Below, one piece after another: positions 8,153-18,252 of a DNA stretch of 64,000 bases (positions within the stretch are counted from its first letter, which is position 1; the number at the start of each line of letters is the position of its first letter). This DNA is from Cellulomonas sp. PhB143 (GTDB taxonomy: Bacteria > Actinomycetota > Actinomycetes > Actinomycetales > Cellulomonadaceae). The stretch is taken from the NCBI RefSeq assembly GCF_003752595.1, contig NZ_RKIJ01000014.1, positions 147,937-211,936 of the forward strand, in the 5' to 3' direction. Position numbers and translations under genes: made by a program. Under the pieces are notes generated by a model. The model was given only the letters and a program-made list of their open reading frames with translations, did not search any database and had not been told where the DNA came from.

Positions 8153-8998
8153 TCAGGGGGTCAGCGCGCTCCCGAGGACCGCGTCGAGGACGCCGGCGTC
8201 GCCCTCCGTCGCGAGTGCGGCGCCCGCGTCGTGCAGGTCGACGCGGTGCCACAGCAGGAGGGCCAGCGAGCGCGCCGGCCCGGCGACGGCGGCGTCGGCC
8301 GGGAGGCCGGCGCCGCCGCTCTGCGCACCGGCCTGCCCGCTGGCCTGCCCGCCGATCCGCCAGCCGAGGGCGACGTCGGTCGCGCGGAGGTCGACGCTCC
8401 CGGCCGGCGCGCCCGTGCGACCGAGCCGCACCTGGCGCGGGTGGAGCACCGTGACGACCTCGTCCACCGCGTCGGCCCACACCGCCGGCGACGCGGCGTA
8501 TGCGGGCGGTGCTGCGTCGTCGGGCACCGTGCCGGCAGGGCCGTGCCCGTCGGGACGGTCCCGGACGGCTCCCCGCAGGTCCTCGAGGTGCACGAGGGTC
8601 TCGTGCAGCTGGCGCCGCCACCAGAACGACGCCGGGCCGCGGCCGTCGAGGGTGACGGCGGGGGAGCCGGCCGGCAGCCCGGCGAGCGTCGAGCGCAGGT
8701 GTTCGGCCGCCCAGCGGTAGAAGCGCACGAGGGAGACGGTGTCCCGCGGGCGCACCGGGTCCGCGGACTCCAGGACGACGCCGACGGCCATCGCCGCGGC
8801 CCACCAGTGGGTCTGGCCGAGGTGCAGCGCCAGGTCGGCCACCCGCCACTCGCAGCCGGGGAGCGCGAGGGGCGCCTCCGGGTCCGCCGACTCGAGCGCC
8901 ACGGCGAACGCCTCCTGGGCGCGGGCGAGCTCGGCGAGCGGATCGATCGGGCACGCCGCGGGCGGCGCGAGGGGCGACGGGTCGGGGCTGGCCGGCAT
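8153..8998 (-). CDS. Maleylpyruvate isomerase/mycothiol-dependent DinB-like protein
   Basis: 281 residues from ATG 8998 (a GTG at 9016 is in frame). [20 protein letters not shown] and [19 protein letters not shown] carry the His residues and the H-x3-H-x-E-D pattern of the mycothiol maleylpyruvate isomerase/DinB_2 superfamily, a four-helix bundle that binds divalent metal. A second small domain follows ([15 protein letters not shown] ... [13 protein letters not shown]). Substrate unknown; the family marks mycothiol-producing actinobacteria. Convergent with the SRPBCC gene (two bases apart) and divergent from lepA. Confidence 0.78.
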   Translation of the reverse strand: MPASPDPSPLAPPAACPIDPLAELARAQEAFAVALESADPEAPLALPGCEWRVADLALHLGQTHWWAAAMAVGVVLESADPVRPRDTVSLVRFYRWAAEHLRSTLAGLPAGSPAVTLDGRGPASFWWRRQLHETLVHLEDLRGAVRDRPDGHGPAGTVPDDAAPPAYAASPAVWADAVDEVVTVLHPRQVRLGRTGAPAGSVDLRATDVALGWRIGGQASGQAGAQSGGAGLPADAAVAGPARSLALLLWHRVDLHDAGAALATEGDAGVLDAVLGSALTP

Positions 8999-9000
8999 GG

Positions 9001-9006
9001 GAGAAT
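9001..9006 (+). promoter_or_regulatory. -10 box GAGAAT for lepA
   Basis: GAGAAT would place the transcript start near 9013, leaving a leader of about 40 nt with GGAG at 9039-9042 before the TTG at 9053. Confidence 0.4.
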
Positions 9007-9052
9007 GGTGCACCACCGCCCGCCCGCCGACGAGTCCCGGAGCACCCCCGAG

Positions 9053-10969
<1,917 letters not shown>

Positions 10970-10976
10970 CGCGCGC

Positions 10977-12296
10977 GTGAGCCCAGCCCTGCCCGACGGC
11001 GAGGCCGCGCCCGCCGACGGGTCGTTGCCCCGGGGGCTCGCCGGGCCGCGCACGAGCGCCTTCGGGGTCTACCTGCACGTGCCGTTCTGCTCGGTGCGCT
11101 GCGGCTACTGCGACTTCAACACGTACACCGCCGCGGAGCTCGGCGGCGGCGCGAACCAGGTCGCGTACGCCTCCACGGCGCTGCGCGAGATCGCGCTCGC
11201 GGGCCGCGTGATGCGCGAGGCCGGGCTCCCCGGGCGCGTCGCGTCCACCGTCTTCGTGGGCGGTGGCACCCCGACCATGCTCCCGGCGGGCGACCTGGTG
11301 CGGATGCTCGACGGCGTGCGCGACACGTGGGGCCTGGCGCCGGACGCGGAGGTCACGACGGAGGCCAACCCGGACTCGGTCACGCCGGCCTCGCTGGCCG
11401 AGCTCGCCGCCGGCGGGTTCACGCGCGTCTCGTTCGGCATGCAGTCCGCCGTGCCGCACGTGCTCGCCACGCTCGAGCGGACGCACGACCCGGCGCGCGT
11501 GCCCGACGTCGTCCGCTGGGCCCGCGACGCCGGCCTCGCCGTCTCGCTCGACCTCATCTACGGCACGCCCGGGGAGAGCCTGGACGACTGGCGCACGAGC
11601 CTCGACACGGTGCTCGAGACGGGCGTGGACCACGTCTCGGCCTACGCCCTCGTCGTGGAGCCCGGCACCAAGATGGCGGCGCAGGTCCGCCGGGGCGAGA
11701 TCACGCTGCCCGACGGCGACGACCAGGCCGCGAAGTACGAGCTCGCCGACGAGGTGCTCACCGCCGCGGGGCTCGGGTGGTACGAGGTCTCGAACTGGGC
11801 GCGCACGCCCGCGCACGCGTGCCGGCACAACCTCGCCTACTGGCGCGGCGACGACTGGTGGGGCGTCGGTCCCGGCGCGCACTCCTACCTCGGGGCCCCG
11901 GCGGGCCGTGCGGACGACGGCGCGGGCCCGGACGGCGCGGGCCCGGACGGCGCGGGCCCGGACGGCGCGGGCCCGGACGTCGGGGCGGGCGTGCGCTTCT
12001 GGAACGTCAAGCACCCCCGCCGGTACGCGGCGGCGCTCGAGCAGGGCCTGAGCCCGGCCGCGGGCCGGGAGGTCCTCGACGACGACGCCGCCCACCTCGA
12101 GCGCGTGATGCTCGGCGTCCGGCTGCGCCAGGGGCTCGACCTGGCGGTGCTCGACCCGGCGGGCCGCCGCGCCGTCGCCGGGCTCGTCGCCTCCGGGCTG
12201 CTCGACGGCCGCGCGGCCGTCGCGGGCCGCGCGCTGCTGACGCTGCGCGGTCGCCTCCTCGCGGACGCCGTCGTGCGCGAGCTGGTGACCGGGTGA
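10977..12296 (+). CDS. hemW: Radical SAM heme chaperone HemW
   Basis: 439 residues. The cluster motif FCSVRCGYCDF gives Cys38, Cys42 and Cys45 (CxxxCxxC). VFVGGGTPTML, TTEANPDS, SFGMQS and DLIYGTPGES are the HemW/HemN core, and the C-terminal HemN winged-helix region closes the protein. HemW carries heme to acceptor proteins and is distinct from the oxidase HemN. Near residues 314-333 the protein contains four perfect copies of a 15-bp tandem repeat encoding DGAGP, inserted in a loop after GAHSYLGAPAG. Its stop overlaps the next gene (GTGA). Confidence 0.92.
   Translation: MSPALPDGEAAPADGSLPRGLAGPRTSAFGVYLHVPFCSVRCGYCDFNTYTAAELGGGANQVAYASTALREIALAGRVMREAGLPGRVASTVFVGGGTPTMLPAGDLVRMLDGVRDTWGLAPDAEVTTEANPDSVTPASLAELAAGGFTRVSFGMQSAVPHVLATLERTHDPARVPDVVRWARDAGLAVSLDLIYGTPGESLDDWRTSLDTVLETGVDHVSAYALVVEPGTKMAAQVRRGEITLPDGDDQAAKYELADEVLTAAGLGWYEVSNWARTPAHACRHNLAYWRGDDWWGVGPGAHSYLGAPAGRADDGAGPDGAGPDGAGPDGAGPDVGAGVRFWNVKHPRRYAAALEQGLSPAAGREVLDDDAAHLERVMLGVRLRQGLDLAVLDPAGRRAVAGLVASGLLDGRAAVAGRALLTLRGRLLADAVVRELVTG
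11916..11975 (+). repeat. Four perfect 15-bp tandem repeats inside hemW
   Basis: The unit GACGGCGCGGGCCCG is repeated four times without a mismatch, in frame, giving (DGAGP)4. A fifth unit begins but diverges after GACG. Confidence 0.95.
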
Positions 12297-12997
12297 CGCC
12301 GGTCCCGCCCGCGGCGGGTGCGTCGTCGGGCACCAGCGGGACGCCCGGCCGGCTGCGCGTCCGGGAGGCCGTGTCCTACGGTCTCGCGGCGTTCGCACGC
12401 AACCCGCGCCCGTGGGTCCTCGCGGTGCTGACGCTGGCCGCCGCGGAGGTCGCCTGGGGGGTGCTCACCGGCGGCTGGACCGGGCTCGACCACCTGGTCG
12501 CCGGGGACACGGGGGACTACCTGCTCGCCACGACGGGTCTGCCGGCCTACCTCGCGCTCGTGGGCGGCGCGGTGCTCTCGTATCTCGCCGGCGCCGTCCT
12601 CACCCGGGGCGCGCTGGCCGAGACGGCGGGCACGCGCCCCCGGCTCGGGACGTTCTTCCGGCTCGAGAGCGTGCTCCAGCTGCTGGTGGCGGGGCTGTTC
12701 CTGGGGATCGGCACGACGGTGGGGCTGCTGCTCCTCGTGGTGCCGGGGCTGCTCGTGCTGCTGTTCACCTGCTTCACGTTCTTCCTGGTGCTCGAGGTCG
12801 AGGTCTCGGCGTCCGACGCGCTGGCGGCGAGCGCGCGGCTGGTGCGCCGCAACCTCGCCCCGGTGGCCGGGCTGCTGGCGGCGCTGGTCGGGATCAACCT
12901 GCTCGGCGCCCTGGCGCTCGGGCTCGGGCTGCTCGTGACGATCCCGGTCTCGTACCTCGCGGTGGGTCGTGCCTACCGGACGCTGACCGGGCGCTGA
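12293..12997 (+). CDS. Multi-pass membrane protein, unknown
   Basis: 234 residues from GTG 12293, which overlaps the hemW stop by four bases. About five hydrophobic segments are seen, including VLAVLTLAAAEVAWGVLTGG, VAGLFLGIGTTVGLLLLVVP and LLAALVGINLLGALALGLGL. SDALAASARLVRRNLAPVAG resembles the loop of glycerophosphoryl-diester or DUF975-type membrane domains. No function can be assigned; translational coupling to hemW is the only contextual hint. Confidence 0.75.
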   Translation: MTPVPPAAGASSGTSGTPGRLRVREAVSYGLAAFARNPRPWVLAVLTLAAAEVAWGVLTGGWTGLDHLVAGDTGDYLLATTGLPAYLALVGGAVLSYLAGAVLTRGALAETAGTRPRLGTFFRLESVLQLLVAGLFLGIGTTVGLLLLVVPGLLVLLFTCFTFFLVLEVEVSASDALAASARLVRRNLAPVAGLLAALVGINLLGALALGLGLLVTIPVSYLAVGRAYRTLTGR

Positions 12998-13107
12998 CCG
13001 GGAGAGCCTCGCCCGAGCCGACCCTCGCGCGCGGCGGGCGGTGCGTCGCTACCGTGGGTCGCAAGTGGCGTCCGTCACGTCGTCGCCGTCCCTCAGCAGG
13101 AGGAACC

Positions 13108-13653
13108 ATGTCCGAGAACCCGCCGTACCCGCCGCAGGGCCCTCCCTCGGACCCGTACCGCCCGGACGGCCCCGGCCCCGGGCCCGGCCCTGGCGCGCAC
13201 GACCCCTACGCCGGGTCGCCGGCCGGCCCGAACCCCGGTGGCGGTGGGGGGTACCAGCCCCCGCAGCCCCCGCCCGGCGGCTACCAGGGTGGACCCGGCG
13301 GCCACCCGGAGCCGCCGCGCTTCGACGCCGCGCAGCTCGGCAACGACCTGCAGGGGGACGCGAAGGGCCTGATGGGCTCGCTGTTCGACTTCTCGTTCAC
13401 CAACTACGTCACGCCGAAGGTCGTGCGCATCGTCTACGTGATCGGCATGGTGCTCATCGCGCTCGGCTGGCTGATCGCGCTGATCTCCGCGTTCGCCCAC
13501 GAGTGGTGGGCCGGTCTGCTGGTGCTGATCATCGGCCCGATCTTCGCGCTGCTCTACCTGATCCTCTTCCGGATCCTGCTGGAGTTCTACGTCGCCATCG
13601 TCCAGACGGCGGAGACGATCCAGAAGTACGCGCACCGCGACGGCATCCGCTGA
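13108..13653 (+). CDS. DUF4282 domain membrane protein
   Basis: 181 residues; AGGAGG at 13098-13103 fixes ATG 13108. A Pro/Gly/Tyr-rich N-tail of about 75 residues (PPYPPQGPPSDPYRPDGPG) precedes LMGSLFDFSFTNYVTPKVVR and two membrane helices (VIGMVLIALGWLIALISAFA; LLVLIIGPIFALLYLILFRI). This is the DUF4282 arrangement common in actinobacteria. The disordered tail may mediate interactions; no function is known. Confidence 0.85.
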   Translation: MSENPPYPPQGPPSDPYRPDGPGPGPGPGAHDPYAGSPAGPNPGGGGGYQPPQPPPGGYQGGPGGHPEPPRFDAAQLGNDLQGDAKGLMGSLFDFSFTNYVTPKVVRIVYVIGMVLIALGWLIALISAFAHEWWAGLLVLIIGPIFALLYLILFRILLEFYVAIVQTAETIQKYAHRDGIR

Positions 13654-13691
13654 GCGTCCGGTGAGCGTCGCCGAGCGCGCCGGCTCAGGGC

Positions 13692-13735
13692 GGGACGCCG
13701 GGCGCGGGAACAGAACCCCCGTGCCCGGCGTTCCC
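13692..13735. terminator. Hairpin downstream of the DUF4282 gene
   Basis: GGGACGCCGGGC pairs with GCCCGGCGTTCCC apart from one bulged base, with a loop of about 19 bases. The rest of 13654-13793 shows no other signal. Confidence 0.45.
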
Positions 13736-13793
13736 GGCCACGTGCACGCAGGCACGCTGCACACGGCACAGGGGTGAAGGGCGCGGGAGCGAC

Positions 13794-14927
13794 ATGCAGT
13801 TCGGAATCTTCTCGGTCGGCGACGTGACACCGGACCCGACCACCGGTCGGGTCCCCGACGACACCGAGCGCGTGCGCTCGATGCTGACCATCGCGCGGCA
13901 CGCCGACGAGGCGGGTCTCGACGTCTTCGCGACGGGCGAGCACCACAACCCGCCGTTCGTCCCCTCGTCGCCGACGACGATGCTCGGCTACCTCGCCGGC
14001 GTCACGAAGAACATCGTGCTCTCCACCTCGACGACGCTGATCACCACGAACGACCCGGTGAAGATCGCCGAGGACTACGCGATGCTCCAGGTGATCGCGG
14101 ACGGGCGCACCGACCTGATGATGGGTCGCGGCAACACCGGCCCGGTCTACCCGTGGTTCGGCAAGGACATCCGCGAGGGCATCAACCTCGCGATCGAGAA
14201 CTACGCGCTGCTGCGGCGGCTGTGGACCGAGGACGTCGTCGACTGGGAGGGCAAGTTCCGCACCCCGCTGCAGGGCTTCACCTCGACGCCCCGGCCGCTG
14301 GACGGCGTGCCGCCGTTCGTGTGGCACGGCTCGATCCGCAGCCCGGAGATCGCCGAGCAGGCCGCCTACTACGGCGACGGCTTCTTCCACAACAACATCT
14401 TCTGGCCGATCCACCACACCCGGCAGATGGTCCGCTACTACCGCCAGCGCTTCGAGCACTACGGCCACGGCAGCGCGGACCAGGCGATCGTGGGGCTCGG
14501 CGGCCAGGTGTTCATGCGCGCCAACAGCCAGGACGCGGTCCGCGAGTTCCGTCCGTACTTCGACGAGGCGCCGGTCTACGGCCACGGCCCGTCGCTGGAG
14601 GACTTCTCGGCGCAGACGCCCCTGACGGTCGGCAGCCCGCAGCAGGTCATCGACCGCTACGGGGCGATGCGCGAGGAGGTCGGCGACTACCAGCGCCAGC
14701 TGTTCCTCATGGACCACGCCGGCCTGCCGCTCAAGACGGTCCTCGAGCAGATCGACATCCTCGCCGAGCAGGTCGTCCCGGTGCTGCGCCGCGAGGCCGA
14801 GGCCGCGCGCCCCGCCCACGTGCCCGCCGGACCGCCGTCGCACGCCGACCTCGTCGCCCGTGCCGCGGGTGCCGCGGCCGCCCCGGTGGCCCCGGCCCTC
14901 GCCGTGACCGAGGAGGTCGCCTCGTGA
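13794..14927 (+). CDS. LLM class flavin-dependent oxidoreductase, CE1758-like
   Basis: 377 residues. MQFGIFSVGDVTPDPTTGRV, then LDVFATGEHHNPPF, TSTTLITTNDPVKIAEDYAM and GRTDLMMGRGNTG are the bacterial luciferase-like (F420/FMN) TIM-barrel pattern. The actinobacterial CE1758 type is always found beside a CE1759-type FMN reductase, as here (four-base overlap). The likely role is oxidation of an unknown substrate using reduced flavin supplied by its partner. GGGAG lies just before the ATG. Confidence 0.85.
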   Translation: MQFGIFSVGDVTPDPTTGRVPDDTERVRSMLTIARHADEAGLDVFATGEHHNPPFVPSSPTTMLGYLAGVTKNIVLSTSTTLITTNDPVKIAEDYAMLQVIADGRTDLMMGRGNTGPVYPWFGKDIREGINLAIENYALLRRLWTEDVVDWEGKFRTPLQGFTSTPRPLDGVPPFVWHGSIRSPEIAEQAAYYGDGFFHNNIFWPIHHTRQMVRYYRQRFEHYGHGSADQAIVGLGGQVFMRANSQDAVREFRPYFDEAPVYGHGPSLEDFSAQTPLTVGSPQQVIDRYGAMREEVGDYQRQLFLMDHAGLPLKTVLEQIDILAEQVVPVLRREAEAARPAHVPAGPPSHADLVARAAGAAAAPVAPALAVTEEVAS

Positions 14928-15595
14928 CCGCCCGCCGGATCGTCGCCCTGTCGGCCGGCCTCGGCCGCCCGTCCTCGACCCGCATGCTCGCCGAGCGCCT
15001 GGGGGAGGCGACCGTCGCCGCCCTGCGCGAGCAGGGCGTGGACGCTCGGCTCGAGATCGTCGAGCTGCGCGACGTGGCCCACCCGATCGTCGACGCGATG
15101 CTCACCGGGTTCCCGTCGGGCCCGCTGCGCGACGTCGTCGACGCGGTGGCGGGCGCGGACGCCGTCGTCGCCGTCTCGCCGGTGTTCACGGCGTCCTACT
15201 CCGGCCTGTTCAAGTCGTTCGTCGACGTGCTCGACCCGGACGCGCTGCGCGGCGTGCCGGTGCTGCTCGGCGCGACCGGCGGCACGGTACGGCACTCGCT
15301 CGCGCTCGACCACGCGCTGCGCCCGCTGTTCGCGTACCTGCGTGCCGACGTCGCGACGACGGCCGTCTTCGCCGCCACCGACGACTGGGCGACGGGCTCG
15401 GCCGCGGGCGCGGCGACGTCGTCGGGCGACGGCCGGGAGGCCGGATCGGGTGAGACACGGGCCGACGGCGGGCCGCTGGGCGAGCGCATCCGCCGCGCCG
15501 GGCGCGAGCTGGCGGCGACCGTCGCGGCGCGCACGCCGCGCGTCACGCAGGACCCGTTCGGCGACGTCCCGTCGTTCGAGTCGCTGCTGGGCTGA
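14924..15595 (+). CDS. LLM-partnered FMN reductase, CE1759-like
   Basis: 223 residues from GTG 14924. IVALSAGLGRPSSTRMLAER is the flavodoxin-like phosphate loop, AVVAVSPVFTASYSGLFKSF is the NADPH-dependent FMN reductase signature, and VPVLLGATGGTVRHSLALDH follows. It probably supplies FMNH2 to the preceding LLM enzyme, with which it is translationally coupled. A low-complexity insert (AAGAATSSGDGREAGSGETR) lies near residues 161-185. Confidence 0.86.
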   Translation: MTARRIVALSAGLGRPSSTRMLAERLGEATVAALREQGVDARLEIVELRDVAHPIVDAMLTGFPSGPLRDVVDAVAGADAVVAVSPVFTASYSGLFKSFVDVLDPDALRGVPVLLGATGGTVRHSLALDHALRPLFAYLRADVATTAVFAATDDWATGSAAGAATSSGDGREAGSGETRADGGPLGERIRRAGRELAATVAARTPRVTQDPFGDVPSFESLLG

Positions 15596-15611
15596 GCCGC
15601 CCGCTCGCCTG

Positions 15612-15679
15612 CCCGCCGAGAAGTCGAACTCGGCCCCGAAATCTTCGATTTCAGGGGCCGAGTTCGACTTCTCGGCGGG
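15612..15679. repeat. Long intergenic palindrome, family A copy 1
   Basis: The left arm runs CCCGCCGAGAAGTCGAAC to CCCCGAAATC, the loop is TTC, and the right arm starts GATTTC-A-GGGGCC and ends CTTCTCGGCGGG. Pairing is complete apart from the single extra A in the right arm. It lies between the convergent FMN reductase and DUF3097 genes. It is related to 38853-38918 and, in reverse orientation, to 39187-39248. Confidence 0.9.
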
Positions 15680-15727
15680 GTCCGGGGGCCCGAGTGCGCA
15701 GCCCGGGGCCCGGAGCAGGGCGGGCGG

Positions 15728-16666
15728 TCAGGCCGGGGCCGTCACGTAGTCGATGAGCTCCTCGACGCGGCCGAGCAGCGACGGCTCGAGGTCCGCGAAC
15801 GAGCGCACCGAGCGCAGGATCCGCTGCCAGGCGCGCGCGACGTCGGCCTGCGACTCGCAGGGCCACCCGAGCTCGCGCAGGATCCCGTGCTTCCACTCGG
15901 TGCCGCGCTCGATCTGCGGCCACCGCTGCAGCCCGACCCGCGCGGGCTTGACCGCCTGCCAGACGTCCACGTACGGGTGCCCGAGCACGAGCACCGTCCC
16001 GCGCGGGACGGTCCGCAGGGCGTCGTCGGCGAGCCGGCGCTCCTTGCTGCCGGGCACGAGGTGGTCGACGAGCACGCCGACGCGGCGCTCGGGCGTCGGC
16101 CCGAACTCGGCGAGCCGCTCCGCGAGGTTGTCGACGCCGTCGAGCATCTCGACGACGACCCCCTCGACGCGCAGGTCGTCGCCCCAGACCTTCTCGACGA
16201 GCTCGGCGTCGTGCTTGCCCTCCACCCAGATGCGGCTGCCGCGGGCGACCTGCGCCCGGGCGCCGACGACGGCGCGCGAGCCGGACGCCGTCCGCCCGTT
16301 CGAGGTCTTCGCGGGCCGCAGGACCGGCGGGACGAGCACGACCGGCGCGCCGTCGACCCAGAAGCCGGGCCCGAGCGGGAACGTGCGGGTGCGCCCGCGA
16401 CGGTCCTCCAGCACGACGACGTGCATCCCGCCCGACTTCTCGACCCGGACCACGGCGCCCACCCAGCCGGTCTCCACGTCCTCGACGACGAGCCCGGTCT
16501 GCGCGGCGCGGGGCGTCGACTCCGGGCGGCGGCGGTGGTGCTCCGAGCCGCGGGGCGCCCGGGCCGGGCCTCCCGCGGAGCCGCCGGCGGCTCCGGCGGC
16601 CGACCCTCCGCCGACCCCTCCTGACCCGCCGGCGAGGACGTCGGACCCGTACCTGTCGTAGCTCAC
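15728..16666 (-). CDS. DUF3097 family protein, Toprim-like
   Basis: 312 residues from GTG 16666 (MSYDRYGSDVL); a GTG at 16675 would sit inside the -10 box TATCGT. A Gly/Ala/Pro-rich segment precedes TGLVVEDVETGWVGAVVRVE. Then RIWVEGKHDAELVEKVWGDD and VLVDHLVPGSKERRLADDA resemble a Toprim domain (catalytic-type Glu in VEGKHDAE, Asp in VDHL). WKHGILRELGWPCESQADVA is the conserved C-terminal block. The family is actinobacterial and uncharacterised. A nucleic-acid processing role like RNase M5 or OLD proteins is inference only. Confidence 0.85.
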   Translation of the reverse strand: MSYDRYGSDVLAGGSGGVGGGSAAGAAGGSAGGPARAPRGSEHHRRRPESTPRAAQTGLVVEDVETGWVGAVVRVEKSGGMHVVVLEDRRGRTRTFPLGPGFWVDGAPVVLVPPVLRPAKTSNGRTASGSRAVVGARAQVARGSRIWVEGKHDAELVEKVWGDDLRVEGVVVEMLDGVDNLAERLAEFGPTPERRVGVLVDHLVPGSKERRLADDALRTVPRGTVLVLGHPYVDVWQAVKPARVGLQRWPQIERGTEWKHGILRELGWPCESQADVARAWQRILRSVRSFADLEPSLLGRVEELIDYVTAPA

Positions 16667-16673
16667 GGCGCAC

Positions 16674-16679
16674 ACGATA
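16674..16679 (-). promoter_or_regulatory. -10 box TATCGT for the DUF3097 gene
   Basis: TATCGT on the minus strand starts 13 nt before the GTG at 16666, matching a leaderless start and excluding the upstream GTG. Confidence 0.5.
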
Positions 16680-16690
16680 GGTCACGGTGC

Positions 16691-16696
16691 GACGAT
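16691..16696 (+). promoter_or_regulatory. Putative -10 box GACGAT for the MFS gene
   Basis: GACGAT starts 12 nt before the GTG at 16703. The hexamer is weak but has the leaderless spacing used elsewhere in the window. Confidence 0.35.
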
Positions 16697-16702
16697 TCTT
16701 CG

Positions 16703-18181
16703 GTGACCCCGCCCACGACCGCCCCGACCCCGTCCGACCGGCAGGAGCCGGACCCCGCCCGCTGGCGCACGCTCGCGGTGTGCCTGACGGTCGGCTTCGT
16801 CACGCTCCTCGACGTGTCCGTCGTGAACGTGGCGCTGCCCTCGATCGAGCACTCCCTGCACGCGGGCCCCACGCAGCTGCAGATCATCGTCGCCGGGTAC
16901 ACCCTCTCGTTCGGCCTGGTGCTCGTCCCGGCGGGCCGCCTCGGCGACGCGGGCGGTCGGCGCGCCCTGTTCATGGTGGGCCTGGTCGGGTTCCTCGTCA
17001 CGAGCCTGGCCGCCGGCCTCGCGCCCGACGACGTCTGGCTCTCGGTCGCGCGGCTGCTCCAGGGCGCCTCGGCGGGGCTGCTGAACCCGCAGGTGGTCGG
17101 CCTGATCCAGCAGCAGTTCCGGGGCGCGGAGCGGGGCCGGGCGTTCGGGCTGTTCGGCGCCACGATCGGGGTCGCGACCGCGGTCGGCCCGGTGCTCGGC
17201 GGCCTGATCATCGCGATCGCCGGAGAGGAGGACGGCTGGCGCTGGGTGTTCGGCATCAACGTGCCGATCATCGCGGTGCTGCTGCCGTTCGCGTGGCGCT
17301 ACGTCCCGGCCTCGGTCCGGAGGGAGGGTCCGCGCCGCCTCGACGGCGTCGGCCTGACGCTCATCGCCGCCACGACGGTGTGCGTGCTGCTGCCGTTCGC
17401 GACCACCACGGGCCAGGGCGACGACCCGCGGCGGCTGTGGTGGCTGGCGGGCGCCGTCGTCCTCGCCGTGGTCCTGGTCGTCTGGGAGCGCCGCTACCAG
17501 CGCCGCACGGGCGCGGCGGTGCTCGACCCGGGGGTGCTGGGCCTGCGCTCCTTCCGCAACGGGGCGCTGCTCGGCCTCGCGTACTTCTCGGGGTTCACGG
17601 GCGTGTTCCTCGTCACCTCCCTGTTCCTGCAGAACGACCTGAAGTACTCGGCACTCTCGGCCGGCCTCGTGGGGATGCCGTTCGCGGTCGCGTCGGGCAC
17701 GAGCGCGTGGCTCTCGGGCCGGGCCGTCGCCCGGCGCGGCCGCGGGCTCGTGGTCGGCGGCCTCGTCCTGGTCCTGGTCGGCCTCCTCGCCACGGACGCG
17801 GTCATCCGCGTCCTGGGGGACGACGCCGGGACGGTGGGCTGGGCGATGGCCGGCGCCCTGATGATCGCCGGGGCGGGCAGCGGCATGGTGATCTCCCCGA
17901 ACCAGACGCTCTCGCTCTCGGAGGTCCCGGTCGAGCGGGCCGGCGTCGCGGGCAGCATGATCCAGCTCGGCCAGCGCGTCGGCTCGTCGGTCGGCATCGC
18001 CGCGGTGCTGTCCCTCTACTACGCGGGCACGGTCGCGGGCGCCTCCGGCGCGGAGGCGACCGGGCGGGCCCTGCTGGTGACGATCGCCCTGGTCGCCGCG
18101 GCGCTGGTGGTGGGGCTGCTCGACCTGAGGGCGCGTCACGCCGGTCGCGAACACGAGTCCGCCGCGGCGCTGTCCTCGTAG
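16703..18181 (+). CDS. MFS transporter, DHA2 (14-helix) drug:H+ antiporter type
   Basis: 492 residues, about 14 membrane helices. TLLDVSVVNVALPSIEHSL is the DHA2 motif D1 (D-x-x-x-V-N-V-A-L-P). GRLGDAGGRRALFMVGLVGF is motif A and FGATIGVATAVGPVLGGLI is the antiporter motif C. It probably exports a hydrophobic compound by proton antiport. Divergent from the DUF3097 gene, with no regulator next to it. Confidence 0.88.
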   Translation: MTPPTTAPTPSDRQEPDPARWRTLAVCLTVGFVTLLDVSVVNVALPSIEHSLHAGPTQLQIIVAGYTLSFGLVLVPAGRLGDAGGRRALFMVGLVGFLVTSLAAGLAPDDVWLSVARLLQGASAGLLNPQVVGLIQQQFRGAERGRAFGLFGATIGVATAVGPVLGGLIIAIAGEEDGWRWVFGINVPIIAVLLPFAWRYVPASVRREGPRRLDGVGLTLIAATTVCVLLPFATTTGQGDDPRRLWWLAGAVVLAVVLVVWERRYQRRTGAAVLDPGVLGLRSFRNGALLGLAYFSGFTGVFLVTSLFLQNDLKYSALSAGLVGMPFAVASGTSAWLSGRAVARRGRGLVVGGLVLVLVGLLATDAVIRVLGDDAGTVGWAMAGALMIAGAGSGMVISPNQTLSLSEVPVERAGVAGSMIQLGQRVGSSVGIAAVLSLYYAGTVAGASGAEATGRALLVTIALVAAALVVGLLDLRARHAGREHESAAALSS

Positions 18182-18201
18182 GAGGCGTCGGTGGTGCGCC
18201 G

Positions 18202-18207
18202 TAGGAT
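18202..18207 (+). promoter_or_regulatory. -10 box TAGGAT of hrcA
   Basis: TAGGAT directly abuts the CIRCE element, so HrcA bound there would block transcription start near 18213. Confidence 0.5.
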
Positions 18208-18233
18208 TGGCACTCGAAGGTCTGGAGTGCGAA
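18207..18233 (+). promoter_or_regulatory. CIRCE heat-shock operator
   Basis: TTGGCACTC, nine bases, GAGTGCGAA matches the CIRCE consensus TTAGCACTC-N9-GAGTGCTAA with one mismatch per arm. It marks HrcA autoregulation of the hrcA-dnaJ operon. Confidence 0.92.
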
Positions 18234-18252
18234 CCGGCGAGGGAGGTCACCA

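Noticed and set aside
11916..11975. CRISPR-like or non-coding repeat array
   Set aside because: The units are contiguous, 15 bp long, without spacers, and in frame inside hemW.
15342..15749. Open frame running through family A copy 1 with a serine-rich peptide
   Set aside because: The same peptide-like sequence appears on the other strand and at copies 2 and 3 because the DNA is palindromic. It is a shadow of the repeat, not a protein family.
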